From JBDTSW01 sp051004675 (GTDB taxonomy: Bacteria; Actinomycetota; Thermoleophilia; Solirubrobacterales; 70-9): a DNA stretch of 32,464 nt. The position numbers and the translations under genes are program-made. The stretch covers positions 1-32,464 of the forward strand of contig JBPCKC010000048.1 of NCBI GenBank assembly GCA_051004675.1. The letters run 5' to 3'. This document shows positions 15,262 to 22,389 of the stretch, piece after piece; position 1 is the stretch's first letter, and each line of letters starts with the position of its first letter. Under the pieces are notes generated by a model, which was given only the letters and a program-made list of their open reading frames with translations, had not been told where the DNA came from and did not search any database.

Positions 15262-16056
15262 ATGGACTCACCACCGGAGCTGAGCGTCGTCTGCAAGAAG
15301 TGCGGCTCGGAAGTGAGCCCGTACGTGACCGAGTGCCCCTACTGCGGCACCAGGCTGCGAAAGCGCGCCCCGAAGCTCGAACGCCGCGGCGACGAGCTGA
15401 CGGCGCTCCAGACGCGTCGAGAGCGGCGCCGGCGCAAGGCGGCCATGAAGGCGCCCCGCCGCGAGCCCAGCCCCTACGACACGGCGCGGCCCTGGGTCAC
15501 GATCGGGGCTTTGGCGGTGCCGGCGCTGGCGGTGATCGTCCAGCGCGCGGGCGAGCTTTCGGTCTTCGACATTGGCGCGATCATCGGGCCGGTGGGCGAC
15601 GAGTTCTGGCGCTTCTTCGCCGCCCCGTTCGTGTACGACGACCTGGGCTACCTGTTCGCAGTCGGCATCGCCCTGGCCATCTTCCTGCCGGAGGTCGAGC
15701 GCCGTCTGGGGCCCGTGCCGGCCGGTCTGCTTGTGCTCGCCGCCGGCTCGCTGGGGATGCTCTTCGACAGCGCCGTGGAGGACGCGCTGGGCGAAGGCCT
15801 GCCGGTCGCCGCCGGGGGCAACGGGATCGCGCTGGGCGTTATCGGCGCCTGGGTGGTGATGCGCGACGCCGACCGCAGGCAGGACCCCACGGCGGAGTAC
15901 GACCGCGTCGCGGTCGCGGTGTGCGCCGGGGTGATCCTGCTGCTCCCGCTGGTCGAGGACTTCGCCTCCCCGTGGGCCGGCCTGGGGGGAGCCCTGGTCG
16001 GCCTCGGCTGCGGGCTCGCAGCGGCGCTGGGACGGGGCAGGGCGCCGGCGCGATGA
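15262..16056 (+). CDS. Zinc-ribbon rhomboid-like membrane protein lacking catalytic residues
   Basis: A 264-residue protein. An N-terminal zinc ribbon has C11-x2-C14 and C25-x2-C28, followed by a very basic linker (residues 32-68) and about six membrane segments. The membrane part follows a rhomboid plan: WR at 116-117 (FWRFFAAPFVY), the EVERRLGP segment at 144-151, GGNGIALGVIGAW at 185-197 where active rhomboids have GxSG, and WAGLGGALVG at 238-247 where active rhomboids have an AHLGG-like motif. Ser is replaced by Asn187 and His by Gly240, so proteolysis is not expected. It is probably a pseudoprotease acting as a membrane chaperone or adaptor. Its stop overlaps the O-methyltransferase start (ATGA). 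Confidence 0.7.
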   Translation: MDSPPELSVVCKKCGSEVSPYVTECPYCGTRLRKRAPKLERRGDELTALQTRRERRRRKAAMKAPRREPSPYDTARPWVTIGALAVPALAVIVQRAGELSVFDIGAIIGPVGDEFWRFFAAPFVYDDLGYLFAVGIALAIFLPEVERRLGPVPAGLLVLAAGSLGMLFDSAVEDALGEGLPVAAGGNGIALGVIGAWVVMRDADRRQDPTAEYDRVAVAVCAGVILLLPLVEDFASPWAGLGGALVGLGCGLAAALGRGRAPAR

Positions 16057-16718
16057 GCAAGTTCACGCCCATCGACGACGAGCTGCACGCATACATGGTC
16101 GAGCACGGCGCGCGCCAGGACGACGAGCTTCGCCGGGTCCAGGCCGAGACCGAGGCGATGGGCGAGATCGCGGTCATGCAGATCGCTCCTGACCAGGGCG
16201 CGTTCATGACCTTGCTCGCGCGCTCGATCGGCGCCCGTCGCGCGCTCGAGCTCGGGACCTTCACCGGGTACTCGGCGATCTGCCTGGCCCGCGGACTCGA
16301 CGCCGGTGGGAGCCTGGTCTGCTGTGAGCTGAGCGAGGAGTACGCGCGGATCGCCGCGGCGAACTTCGAGGCCGCCGGCGTCGCCGACCGGATCGAGGTG
16401 CGCGTGGGCCCGGCCCTCGACACGCTCGGCGCGATGGATGGGGAGGATCCCTTCGACTTCGCCTTCATCGACGCGGACAAGGGGAACTACCCGGCCTACT
16501 ACGAGCGTGTGCTGGAGCTCACGCGCGGGGGCGGCCTGATCCTCGTGGACAACGTGCTCGGGGCCGGGCGCGTGCTCCGTCCCGGCGACCTCGACGAGGA
16601 ATCGCGCTCCTACGTCGAGGCCATTCGCGAGCTGAACGAGCTGATGCGTGACGACGAGCGGGTGGACCTGGCGATGGTCGGGATCGCCGACGGGCTGATG
16701 ATCGCCCGCAAGCGCTAG
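16053..16718 (+). CDS. SAM-dependent O-methyltransferase (CCoAOMT-like)
   Basis: Cytoplasmic, metal-dependent catechol-type O-methyltransferase of 221 residues (Methyltransf_3 family). The SAM-binding motif ALELGTFTGYSAICLA is at residues 64-79, ELSEEYARIA follows, and the metal ligands are D140 (FIDADK) and D166-N167 (LVDNVLG). The start is the ATG at 16053 that overlaps the rhomboid-like gene stop, giving the usual family length. Translational coupling to a membrane pseudo-rhomboid is unusual and may mean a shared function or just a shared promoter. Substrate unknown; family members methylate catechols and flavonoid-like or other vicinal diols. Confidence 0.9.
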   Translation: MSKFTPIDDELHAYMVEHGARQDDELRRVQAETEAMGEIAVMQIAPDQGAFMTLLARSIGARRALELGTFTGYSAICLARGLDAGGSLVCCELSEEYARIAAANFEAAGVADRIEVRVGPALDTLGAMDGEDPFDFAFIDADKGNYPAYYERVLELTRGGGLILVDNVLGAGRVLRPGDLDEESRSYVEAIRELNELMRDDERVDLAMVGIADGLMIARKR

Positions 16719-16741
16719 GCGATGGGGGACGGGACGCGGGC

Positions 16742-17068
16742 ATGAGCGGGCCGTACAGCGACGCCGAGGTCCAGGCGGCGGTTCAGGCGCTCTCGCATCC
16801 GGGGAGCTTCGAACGCGCCGAGGCGCTCGTCGCAGCGGCGGCTCCGCAGCTCCAGGGGATCCTGGCGCATGCGCTGGAGTCCGGTGGATGGTTCGGCGAA
16901 GCACACGAGGCCGAGGTGCGCAAGGCTTCCGAGATCGATGATCCCGAGCAGCGGGTAGTCGCGCTTCGCACCCTCCTCGCCGAGGAGGCGCGCATGGGGA
17001 TGATGGTCGGCGTCGCCGTGGGGTGGGCGCTGGCGGAGCAGCTCAACCAAGACCAGGAGGAGACCTGA
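16742..17068 (+). CDS. Small helical protein, unknown
   Basis: A 108-residue, mostly helical soluble protein rich in Ala and Glu. It has no membrane segment, signal peptide or motif that I recognise, although the C-terminal helix (GMMVGVAVGWALAEQL) is amphipathic to hydrophobic. It starts 23 bp after the methyltransferase stop and ends 1 bp before the UPF0173 hydrolase, so it is probably in the same operon. Codon use fits a real gene. Confidence 0.65.
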   Translation: MSGPYSDAEVQAAVQALSHPGSFERAEALVAAAAPQLQGILAHALESGGWFGEAHEAEVRKASEIDDPEQRVVALRTLLAEEARMGMMVGVAVGWALAEQLNQDQEET

Positions 17069-17069
17069 G

Positions 17070-17783
17070 ATGGAGATTCGCTACCACGGACATTCGTGCT
17101 TCGAGCTGGCCGAGGGGGACGCGCGCGTCCTGATCGACCCGTTCCTCAAGCCCAACAGCCCGACTGCCGTCGCCACCGGCGAGGAGGTCGAACCGACCCA
17201 GATCCTCCTCACCCACGGCCACGTCGACCACGTCGCCGACGCGGTGGGCGTGGCAAAGCGCACGGGCGCGGCGATCGCGGCCCAGGTCGAGATCGCGAGC
17301 TGGCTCGAGGCGCGCGACGTGGAGAACGTCGCCGACCCCAACCTGGGCGGCACCGTCACCTTCGACGGGGGCTGGGCCAAGCTCGTGCAGGCCTTCCACA
17401 CCAGCACCCTGCCGGGATCGAGCGAGGCGCCTTTCTCGGCCGAGCACGGCACGCCGGTCGGTCAGGCCGCGGGGTGGGTCGTGAACCTGGGCGGCGTCAC
17501 CGTCTACCACGCGGGCGACACCTGCCTGTTCGGCGACATGGCCCTGATCGCGAGGTCGACGCCGATCGACGTGGCCCTGCTGCCGATCGGCGGCCACTAC
17601 ACGATGGACCGCCACGACGCCGTGATCGCCGCCGAGCTGTGCGGGGCCGGCACCGTGATCCCGATGCACTACGACACCTTCCCCCCGATCGAGACCGACG
17701 CCGAAGCCTTCAAGGCCGACGTCGAGTCGAAGACGGACGCGAAGGTCGCGGTGCTGGCGCCTGGCGAGACGCACGAGGCCTAA
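17070..17783 (+). CDS. UPF0173 metal-dependent hydrolase (metallo-beta-lactamase fold)
   Basis: Predicted cytoplasmic metal-dependent hydrolase of 237 residues from the UPF0173/YtkL family, whose substrate is generally unknown. The N-terminal RYHGHSCFEL is characteristic, and the metal site THGHVDH covers H49, H51, D53 and H54. Further ligands come from the HTST and VYHAGDTCLF segments, with HYDTFPP toward the end. The start follows a strong AGGAGG 9 nt upstream, which lies in the end of the preceding gene, so the two are coupled. A hairpin 15 bp past the stop probably ends the operon. Confidence 0.9.
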   Translation: MEIRYHGHSCFELAEGDARVLIDPFLKPNSPTAVATGEEVEPTQILLTHGHVDHVADAVGVAKRTGAAIAAQVEIASWLEARDVENVADPNLGGTVTFDGGWAKLVQAFHTSTLPGSSEAPFSAEHGTPVGQAAGWVVNLGGVTVYHAGDTCLFGDMALIARSTPIDVALLPIGGHYTMDRHDAVIAAELCGAGTVIPMHYDTFPPIETDAEAFKADVESKTDAKVAVLAPGETHEA

Positions 17784-17797
17784 CCGGCGGATCAAGG

Positions 17798-17823
17798 CCG
17801 GGGGTAGCCGCCGGGACCCCCGG
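17798..17823 (+). terminator. Terminator-like hairpin after UPF0173 gene
   Basis: CCGGGGGT and ACCCCCGG form a perfect 8-bp stem with a 10-nt loop, 15 bp after the stop. No T-run is present. Confidence 0.5.
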
Positions 17824-17866
17824 AGGCCTCAGCGGTGGTCGCTTCGCATGAGCAGCAATGCTTGGA

Positions 17867-17909
17867 CTGTCCTGCTTTACCCACCCACTGGGGGTGTAGG
17901 GCAGGACAG
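17867..17909 (+). promoter_or_regulatory. Strong dyad just upstream of the R2lox-like gene promoter
   Basis: CTGTCCTGC and GCAGGACAG are perfect 9-bp arms. The stem extends inward with two G-U pairs and TAC/GTA. The right arm lies where a -35 element would fall for the TAGGCT at 17923. It could be an operator or a terminator of the upstream unit. Confidence 0.45.
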
Positions 17910-17922
17910 CTGCCGCCCGCGG

Positions 17923-17928
17923 TAGGCT
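17923..17928 (+). promoter_or_regulatory. -10-like TAGGCT, leaderless start
   Basis: TAGGCT ends 8 nt before the ATG at 17937. There is no Shine-Dalgarno, consistent with a leaderless transcript. Confidence 0.5.
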
Positions 17929-17936
17929 CAGGCCCG

Positions 17937-18863
17937 ATGGAGGCCAAGGTCGAGACACTCAGCTCGCTGGCCCGGCGCAGCGACGTGCTGGCGACCTCGG
18001 ATCCCGCGCTCGAGGAGTCGGCCGACCGGGGGCGGGCGCGGCTCCTCTCCTACGGCGAGCTCTACAACCTCTGGGAGCAGCAGCAGTGGTCGGTCCAGGA
18101 ACTCGACTTCACCCGCGACCGCGCTGATTGGCACGAACGGATCGGCGCGGAGGAGCGTTACGCGCGGATGTACGGGCTGTCCGCGTTCTTCATCGGCGAG
18201 CAGAAGGTCGCGGATGAGCTCGGCCCCATCATGCGCGCCTGCCCGACCGCGGAGCAGCGCATCTTCCTCTGCACCCAGATCGCCGACGAGGCCCGCCACG
18301 TGCGCTTCTTCGACCGCTTCTACGGCGAGGTCGGGGTGCTCGAGGGCGCGGACGATCTGGCGGCGCGGCTGCAGACGACGGAGCAGCACCTGAACGAGGC
18401 GTTCGGCGAGCTCTTCGACGATCAGCTCAAGCGGCGTGTGGACAGGCTGGCGAGCGATCCCTCCGATACCGAGACGCTGGTGGAGGCGATCACGCTCTAC
18501 CACATGATCATCGAGGGGGTCCTGGCCCTCACCGGTCAGCACCTCATCATCGACTACAACACGCGCGAGGGCACGTTGCCGGCCTTCGTCGAGGGGTTCT
18601 CGAACGTGGCGCGCGACGAGCACCGCCACATCGCCTTCGGCGTCCGCTTCCTGACCGACATGGCGTCCGAGGACGGGCGCTACCGGGAGGCGATCCAGCG
18701 CACCCTCGCCGAGGCGCTCCCGGTCGCGGACGGCGTGCTCGAGCCCCCGTGGGCCGAGACCGACGCGGACTGGGAGATCTTCGGCGGCGCCTCGCGCGAG
18801 GAGACCCACTCGTTCGCCGCCCAGGCGCTCACCCGGCGCCTCAAGGTCATCGGCCTCGGCTAG
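17937..18863 (+). CDS. R2-like ligand-binding oxidase (R2lox-like) diiron protein
   Basis: Ferritin-like-fold protein of the ribonucleotide-reductase R2 superfamily, 308 residues, cytoplasmic. All six metal ligands are visible: E88 (FIGEQK), E118 and H121 (DEARH), E193 (IIEGV), E228 and H231 (DEHRH). ELDFTRDRADW at 55-65 matches the R2lox signature. V91, three after the first ligand, and Y188, five before E193, sit where R2lox proteins form their Val-Tyr ether cross-link. No R1 (nrdA/nrdE) gene is next to it, which argues against a working ribonucleotide reductase. The ATG at 17937 follows a leaderless-type -10 box. Many databases would call it ribonucleotide reductase beta; the R2lox call rests on motifs only. 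Confidence 0.75.
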   Translation: MEAKVETLSSLARRSDVLATSDPALEESADRGRARLLSYGELYNLWEQQQWSVQELDFTRDRADWHERIGAEERYARMYGLSAFFIGEQKVADELGPIMRACPTAEQRIFLCTQIADEARHVRFFDRFYGEVGVLEGADDLAARLQTTEQHLNEAFGELFDDQLKRRVDRLASDPSDTETLVEAITLYHMIIEGVLALTGQHLIIDYNTREGTLPAFVEGFSNVARDEHRHIAFGVRFLTDMASEDGRYREAIQRTLAEALPVADGVLEPPWAETDADWEIFGGASREETHSFAAQALTRRLKVIGLG

Positions 18864-18886
18864 AGACTGTTCGTTCGAGCGCGCTT

Positions 18887-18916
18887 CGATCGGAGGAGGC
18901 CGCGGCCCTCCGATCG
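18887..18916 (+). terminator. Terminator-like hairpin after R2lox-like gene
   Basis: CGATCGGAGG and CCTCCGATCG form a perfect 10-bp stem around a 10-nt loop, starting 24 bp after the stop. The loop contains the palindrome GCCGCGGC. No T-run follows. Confidence 0.55.
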
Positions 18917-19389
18917 GTGGACGCAAGTTCCCCCGGTCATACCCCCGACCGGAGGATGAGAGCATGCGTGGCGAGGGTCAACATAGCTGTCCCCCCATCA
19001 ACGCCACCGCGTTGGGGCCGGAGCAAGTCGTGGGACAGATCACAGATCCATATCCACGTCTCAACCTCGAGACCGGAATCGGGCATGACGCCCGATTCCT
19101 CGGGGACGTTCTCGTATCCCAGCGCGGTGAGCTGGACGCCGCGGCTCTTCGGGGCCGTAATGGCGCCCTGTCCCGTACCCGGTTGTCTCAGCTCGAGGTC
19201 AGGGATGGCCTCGAGCTGGGCGATTGGGTCTTCGGATCAGCCTGGGGTGCGGGCGGCGGCAACGCGTAGGCCATCTGGGGGGGCTCTCGGATCGGGGGCA
19301 CGACGGCCCGATGGCCGCCTCGACCGCGAGGGGGCTCGCCCCGACGAGCGGCTTGTCCTCGACGCTGTTCGAAGCGCCTGACGCGCGTC
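18917..19389. other. About 470 bp with no convincing gene; possible decayed coding remnant
   Basis: No frame has both a credible start and a recognisable product. The minus strand has an open frame of 99 codons from 19236 to a stop at 18937. Its codon use is like real genes here (high G/C third positions) and it reads SRGVQLTALGYENVPEESG in the middle, but it has no start codon at its head and is closed upstream by a TGA (19237-19239). It may be a gene fragment. The plus-strand frame at 18964-19269 has poorer codon bias. Confidence 0.35.
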
Positions 19390-19395
19390 TAGACT
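19390..19395 (+). promoter_or_regulatory. -10-like TAGACT for the response regulator
   Basis: TAGACT ends 7 nt before a GTG at 19403. Transcription from there would place the AAGGAGG at 19412-19418 inside a short leader for the GTG at 19424. Confidence 0.5.
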
Positions 19396-19423
19396 CGCTT
19401 TCGTGAGCACCAAGGAGGCACGC

Positions 19424-20053
19424 GTGCGGGTGCTCGTCGCCGACGATCATCCGATCTACCGGGAGGGCATCGTGCGTGCGGTCAAGGAGCGCCCCGACCT
19501 CGAGCTGGTGGGCGAGGCGGAGGACGGCCGCATCGCCCTCGACGAGATCAAGCGGGTAACCCCCGACGTGGCCCTGCTCGACATCCGGATGCCGGGTCTG
19601 GAGGGCCCGCAGGTGCTGAACGCGCTGCAGCGCGACGGGGTGAAGACGAAGGTGATCTTCCTCTCGGCGTTCATGGAGGGCGAGCTGGCCTACGAGACCG
19701 TGGCGGCCGGCGCGCGTGGATACCTCTCGAAGGAGTCCGCGCGTGAGGAGATCTGCGATGCGATCGTCGCCGTCGCCCGGGGCGGCACGGCGCTCGCGCC
19801 CGAGGTGCAGGCCGGTCTCGCCGCCCAGGTTCAGGAGCGGGAGCGCACCGACCGCCCGCCCCGCCTCACGTCCCGTGAGCAGGAGGTCCTCCAGCTCATC
19901 TCAGAGGGCCTCTCCGCACCGGACATCGGGCGCCAGATCCACCTCAGCCCGACGACGGTGAAGTCGCACCTTCACAAGCTCTACGAGAAGCTCGGTGTCT
20001 CCGACCGGGCGGCGGCTGTCGCCGAGGCGATGCGCCGCGGCCTCTTGGAGTGA
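19424..20053 (+). CDS. NarL/FixJ-family response regulator
   Basis: DNA-binding response regulator. From the GTG at 19424 it has 209 residues. The receiver domain covers residues 1-115, starting RVLVADDHP with the acidic pair, the phospho-acceptor Asp in ALLDIRMP, Ser in FLSA and Lys in YLSKES. A LuxR-type HTH follows from LTSREQEVLQLISEG to TVKSHLHKLYEKLGV. The start is preferred because AAGGAGG sits 5 nt upstream and MRVLVADDH is the usual N-terminus. An in-frame GTG at 19403 adds seven residues and could be a leaderless start. The stop overlaps the kinase start (GTGA), so the two form an operon and a cognate pair. Confidence 0.93.
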   Translation: MRVLVADDHPIYREGIVRAVKERPDLELVGEAEDGRIALDEIKRVTPDVALLDIRMPGLEGPQVLNALQRDGVKTKVIFLSAFMEGELAYETVAAGARGYLSKESAREEICDAIVAVARGGTALAPEVQAGLAAQVQERERTDRPPRLTSREQEVLQLISEGLSAPDIGRQIHLSPTTVKSHLHKLYEKLGVSDRAAAVAEAMRRGLLE

Positions 20054-20748
20054 GCTCCGACGACGAGGTCGTCCGCCTGCGTCGCGAGGTCGACGAGCTG
20101 CGGGCGGAAGTCGAGGAGCTGCGGGGCGACCGCGCCCGGCTGATCTCCGAGGTGCTCGGGGCCGAGGAGCGCGAGCGCGCCCGCGTTGCCCAGGCGCTCC
20201 ACGACGACGCTCTCCAGAGCCTGCTGGCGGCGCATCAGGATCTGATCGAGGCGGCCCCGGGGCGCGCCCAGGTGACCAGGGCGCACGAGATCATGGGGGT
20301 GGCGATCGAGCGCGTGCGCGATGCGGTCTCGGCCCTGCATCCGGTGATCCTCGAGCGGGGCGGCCTTCACGTGGCGCTCAAGGCGGTCTGCTCGCAGGCT
20401 GAGAAGCGCGCCGGGCTCTCGTGCGAGCTGAGCGTCGATCCAGCCGCCGTCGGGCCCACCGACGGGCTGGTCTTCTCGATCGCTCGCGAGCTGGTCACGA
20501 ACGCCGCCCGGCATGCCGACGCCGGCCAGGTCGCGGTCGAGGTAGCGGCCGGGGACGGGCAGGTCGCCCTCACGGTCACCGACGACGGCGGCGGGATTCA
20601 GCCCGGGCGCCGCGACGAGGCGCTCGGCGAAGGCCATATCGGTCTCGCCTCGATCGAGCGGCGCCTGGAGGCGATGGGGGGCTCGTTCGAGACGACGAGC
20701 CCGCCGGGCGGCGGGACCCGAGCCGTCGCCATGATCCCGGCCGGCTAG
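20050..20748 (+). CDS. Soluble NarL-type sensor histidine kinase (HisKA_3)
   Basis: Histidine kinase of 232 residues, partner of the adjacent response regulator. Residues 5-33 are a heptad-like coiled coil. The phospho-acceptor H51 lies in ALHDDALQ, the HisKA_3 signature. The ATP-binding domain shows the N box (ARELVTNAARHA), the G1 box (DDGGGI) and the G2 box (GHIGLASIERRLEAMGG). There is no membrane segment and no PAS, GAF or other sensor domain, so the input must come through the coiled coil or a partner protein. It starts with GTG overlapping the upstream stop and ends 9 bp before a convergent tRNA gene. Confidence 0.9.
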   Translation: MSSDDEVVRLRREVDELRAEVEELRGDRARLISEVLGAEERERARVAQALHDDALQSLLAAHQDLIEAAPGRAQVTRAHEIMGVAIERVRDAVSALHPVILERGGLHVALKAVCSQAEKRAGLSCELSVDPAAVGPTDGLVFSIARELVTNAARHADAGQVAVEVAAGDGQVALTVTDDGGGIQPGRRDEALGEGHIGLASIERRLEAMGGSFETTSPPGGGTRAVAMIPAG

Positions 20749-20757
20749 ATCCCGAGG

Positions 20758-20843
20758 TGCCCGGGGCGGGATTCGAACCCGCAACGCTCCTAGGGAGCCG
20801 CGGCTTTTAAGACCGCTGCCTGTACCAGTTCGGCTACCCGGGC
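20758..20843 (-). tRNA. tRNA-Leu (UAA)
   Basis: An 86-nt class II tRNA. Acceptor arms GCCCGGG and CCCGGGC pair fully. The anticodon loop CTTAAAA carries UAA, the T-arm holds GGTTCGAATCC, and a long variable arm is present as expected for leucine. The discriminator is A and CCA is not encoded. Confidence 0.95.
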
Positions 20844-20849
20844 CGGGCG

Positions 20850-20855
20850 ATCGTA
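20850..20855 (-). promoter_or_regulatory. -10-like TACGAT for tRNA-Leu
   Basis: Minus-strand TACGAT ends 6 nt before the first base of the mature tRNA, so the primary transcript would have little or no 5' leader. Confidence 0.4.
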
Positions 20856-20874
20856 GCCCGGGGGCGGGTCAGGG

Positions 20875-22359
20875 CTAGAGCTGAGTCCAGACCGTCTTGG
20901 TCTCGAGGTAGGCGTCGAGGTTGGCCTGGCCCTTCTCGCGCCCGATCCCTGATGCCTTGTACCCGCCGAAGGGGGCGGCCGGGTCGCCCCCACCCCAGGT
21001 GTTGATGTAGACGTTGCCCGCCCTCAGCATGCCCGCCAGCTTGTGCGCGTTGGAGACGTCGCGCGTCCACAGCCCGGCGGCAAGCCCGTACTCGGTGTCG
21101 TTGGCGCGGCGCGCGACCTCCTCGAGGTCGTCGAAGGGCATCGCCACCAGCACCGGGCCGAAGATCTCCTCGCGCGCGATCCGCATCTCGTCGGAGACGC
21201 CGGTGAATAGCGTGGGGGAGACGAACCAGCCGTCGTCGTTGCCGCTGGGAGCGCCGCCGACCACCGCCTCGGCGCCCTCCTCCAGTCCCGAGTCGATGTA
21301 GCCGGTCACGCGGTCGAACTGCTCGGCGGACACGAGCGGGCCGAACTGCGAGTCTGGGTCCAGGCCCGGGCCCACCCGCGCGTCGCGGGCAAACGCCGCC
21401 AGGCCCTGGATCACGTCGTCGAAGCGGCTGGAGTGGACGAACAGGCGCGAGCCCGCGTTGCAGGACTGCCCCGAGTTGAAGTAGATCCCCTGGAACGAGC
21501 CCTTGATGGCTCCCTCGAGCTCCGCGTCGGGGAGGATGATGTTGGGGCTCTTGCCTCCCAGCTCGAGCGTGACACGCTTGAGCGCCTTGCCGCACTTGGC
21601 GCCGATCTCGCGACCGACGGCCGTCGAGCCGGTGAAGGCGACCATGTCCACTCCGGGGTGATCCACGAGCGCGGCACCGGTCTCGCCGTCGCCGGTCACC
21701 ACGTTGAGCGTCCCCTCGGGGAATCCGGCTTCAAGCGCCAGCTCGCCCAGGCGCAGGGCGCTCAGCGGCGTCTGCTCGGCGGGCTTCAGCACGATCGGGC
21801 AGCCCGCCGCCAGCGCGGGGGCGATCTTCCAGACCGCCATCAGGAGGGGGAAGTTCCAGGGGACGATCTGCGCGCAGACGCCGACCGGCTCGCGCAGCGT
21901 GTAGCAGAGGACGTCGCGGGTGGAGACGGGGATCGTCTCGCCCTCGATCTTCGTCGGCCACCCTGCGAAGTAGCGCAGGTGGTTGACCGCGGCGGCCACG
22001 TCGCCGCCCGCCGCCGCGACCGGCTTGCCGTTGTCGAGCGACTCGATCTGGGCGAGCTGCTCGCCGTTGGCCTTGATCAGGTCGGCGAGCGTGTTCATGA
22101 GGGCCGAGCGTTTCGCGGCATGGAGCTTTCGCATCGGCCCCTCGAGGGCCCCGCGGGCGGCGGCGACCGCCCGGTCTACGTCCTCCGGCCCTCCCTGGGC
22201 GACCGCGCAGATCGTGTTCCCGGTCGCGGGGTCGAACGTCTCGAACGTGCGCCCGTCGGCGGCCTCGGGGCGCTCGGGGCCGATCAGGAGCGGTTGCGGC
22301 GTGCGCGAGATGAACTGGCGGGCGGGGTCGGAGATCGCGTCGAGGAGGGTCTCGGCCAC
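20875..22359 (-). CDS. NAD(P)-dependent aldehyde dehydrogenase
   Basis: Oxidises an aldehyde to a carboxylate; cytoplasmic. The 494-residue product has the family length and motifs: VPWNFP with N169, KPAEQTP with K192 (cofactor), FTGSTAVG (Rossmann loop), the general-base E266 in LELGGKSPN, and the nucleophile C300 in NSGQSCNAGSR. It ends in the family-typical FGGYKASGIGREKG and YLETKTVW blocks. Overall it resembles the betaine/phenylacetaldehyde/retinal dehydrogenase group; the substrate cannot be decided from sequence. The GTG at 22359 lies 6 nt after a TACCCT box with no SD, so it is probably leaderless although it follows the FnIII-like gene by only 30 bp. Confidence 0.92.
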   Translation of the reverse strand: MAETLLDAISDPARQFISRTPQPLLIGPERPEAADGRTFETFDPATGNTICAVAQGGPEDVDRAVAAARGALEGPMRKLHAAKRSALMNTLADLIKANGEQLAQIESLDNGKPVAAAGGDVAAAVNHLRYFAGWPTKIEGETIPVSTRDVLCYTLREPVGVCAQIVPWNFPLLMAVWKIAPALAAGCPIVLKPAEQTPLSALRLGELALEAGFPEGTLNVVTGDGETGAALVDHPGVDMVAFTGSTAVGREIGAKCGKALKRVTLELGGKSPNIILPDAELEGAIKGSFQGIYFNSGQSCNAGSRLFVHSSRFDDVIQGLAAFARDARVGPGLDPDSQFGPLVSAEQFDRVTGYIDSGLEEGAEAVVGGAPSGNDDGWFVSPTLFTGVSDEMRIAREEIFGPVLVAMPFDDLEEVARRANDTEYGLAAGLWTRDVSNAHKLAGMLRAGNVYINTWGGGDPAAPFGGYKASGIGREKGQANLDAYLETKTVWTQL

Positions 22360-22365
22360 CCGGGC

Positions 22366-22371
22366 AGGGTA
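22366..22371 (-). promoter_or_regulatory. -10-like TACCCT, leaderless start of aldehyde dehydrogenase
   Basis: Minus-strand TACCCT ends 6 nt before the GTG at 22359. It lies in a palindrome-rich gap between two same-strand genes. Confidence 0.45.
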
Positions 22372-22389
22372 CCCGGATGACCCGGGCCG

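Noticed and set aside
18964..19269. 101-codon plus-strand frame after the R2lox-like gene
   Set aside because: Weaker third-position bias than real genes here, no ribosome site, no motif; the opposite strand looks more gene-like.
20421..20810. 129-codon plus-strand frame ending in GAGFEPATLLGSRGF
   Set aside because: The ending is the antisense translation of the tRNA-Leu gene and the rest is a shadow of the kinase.
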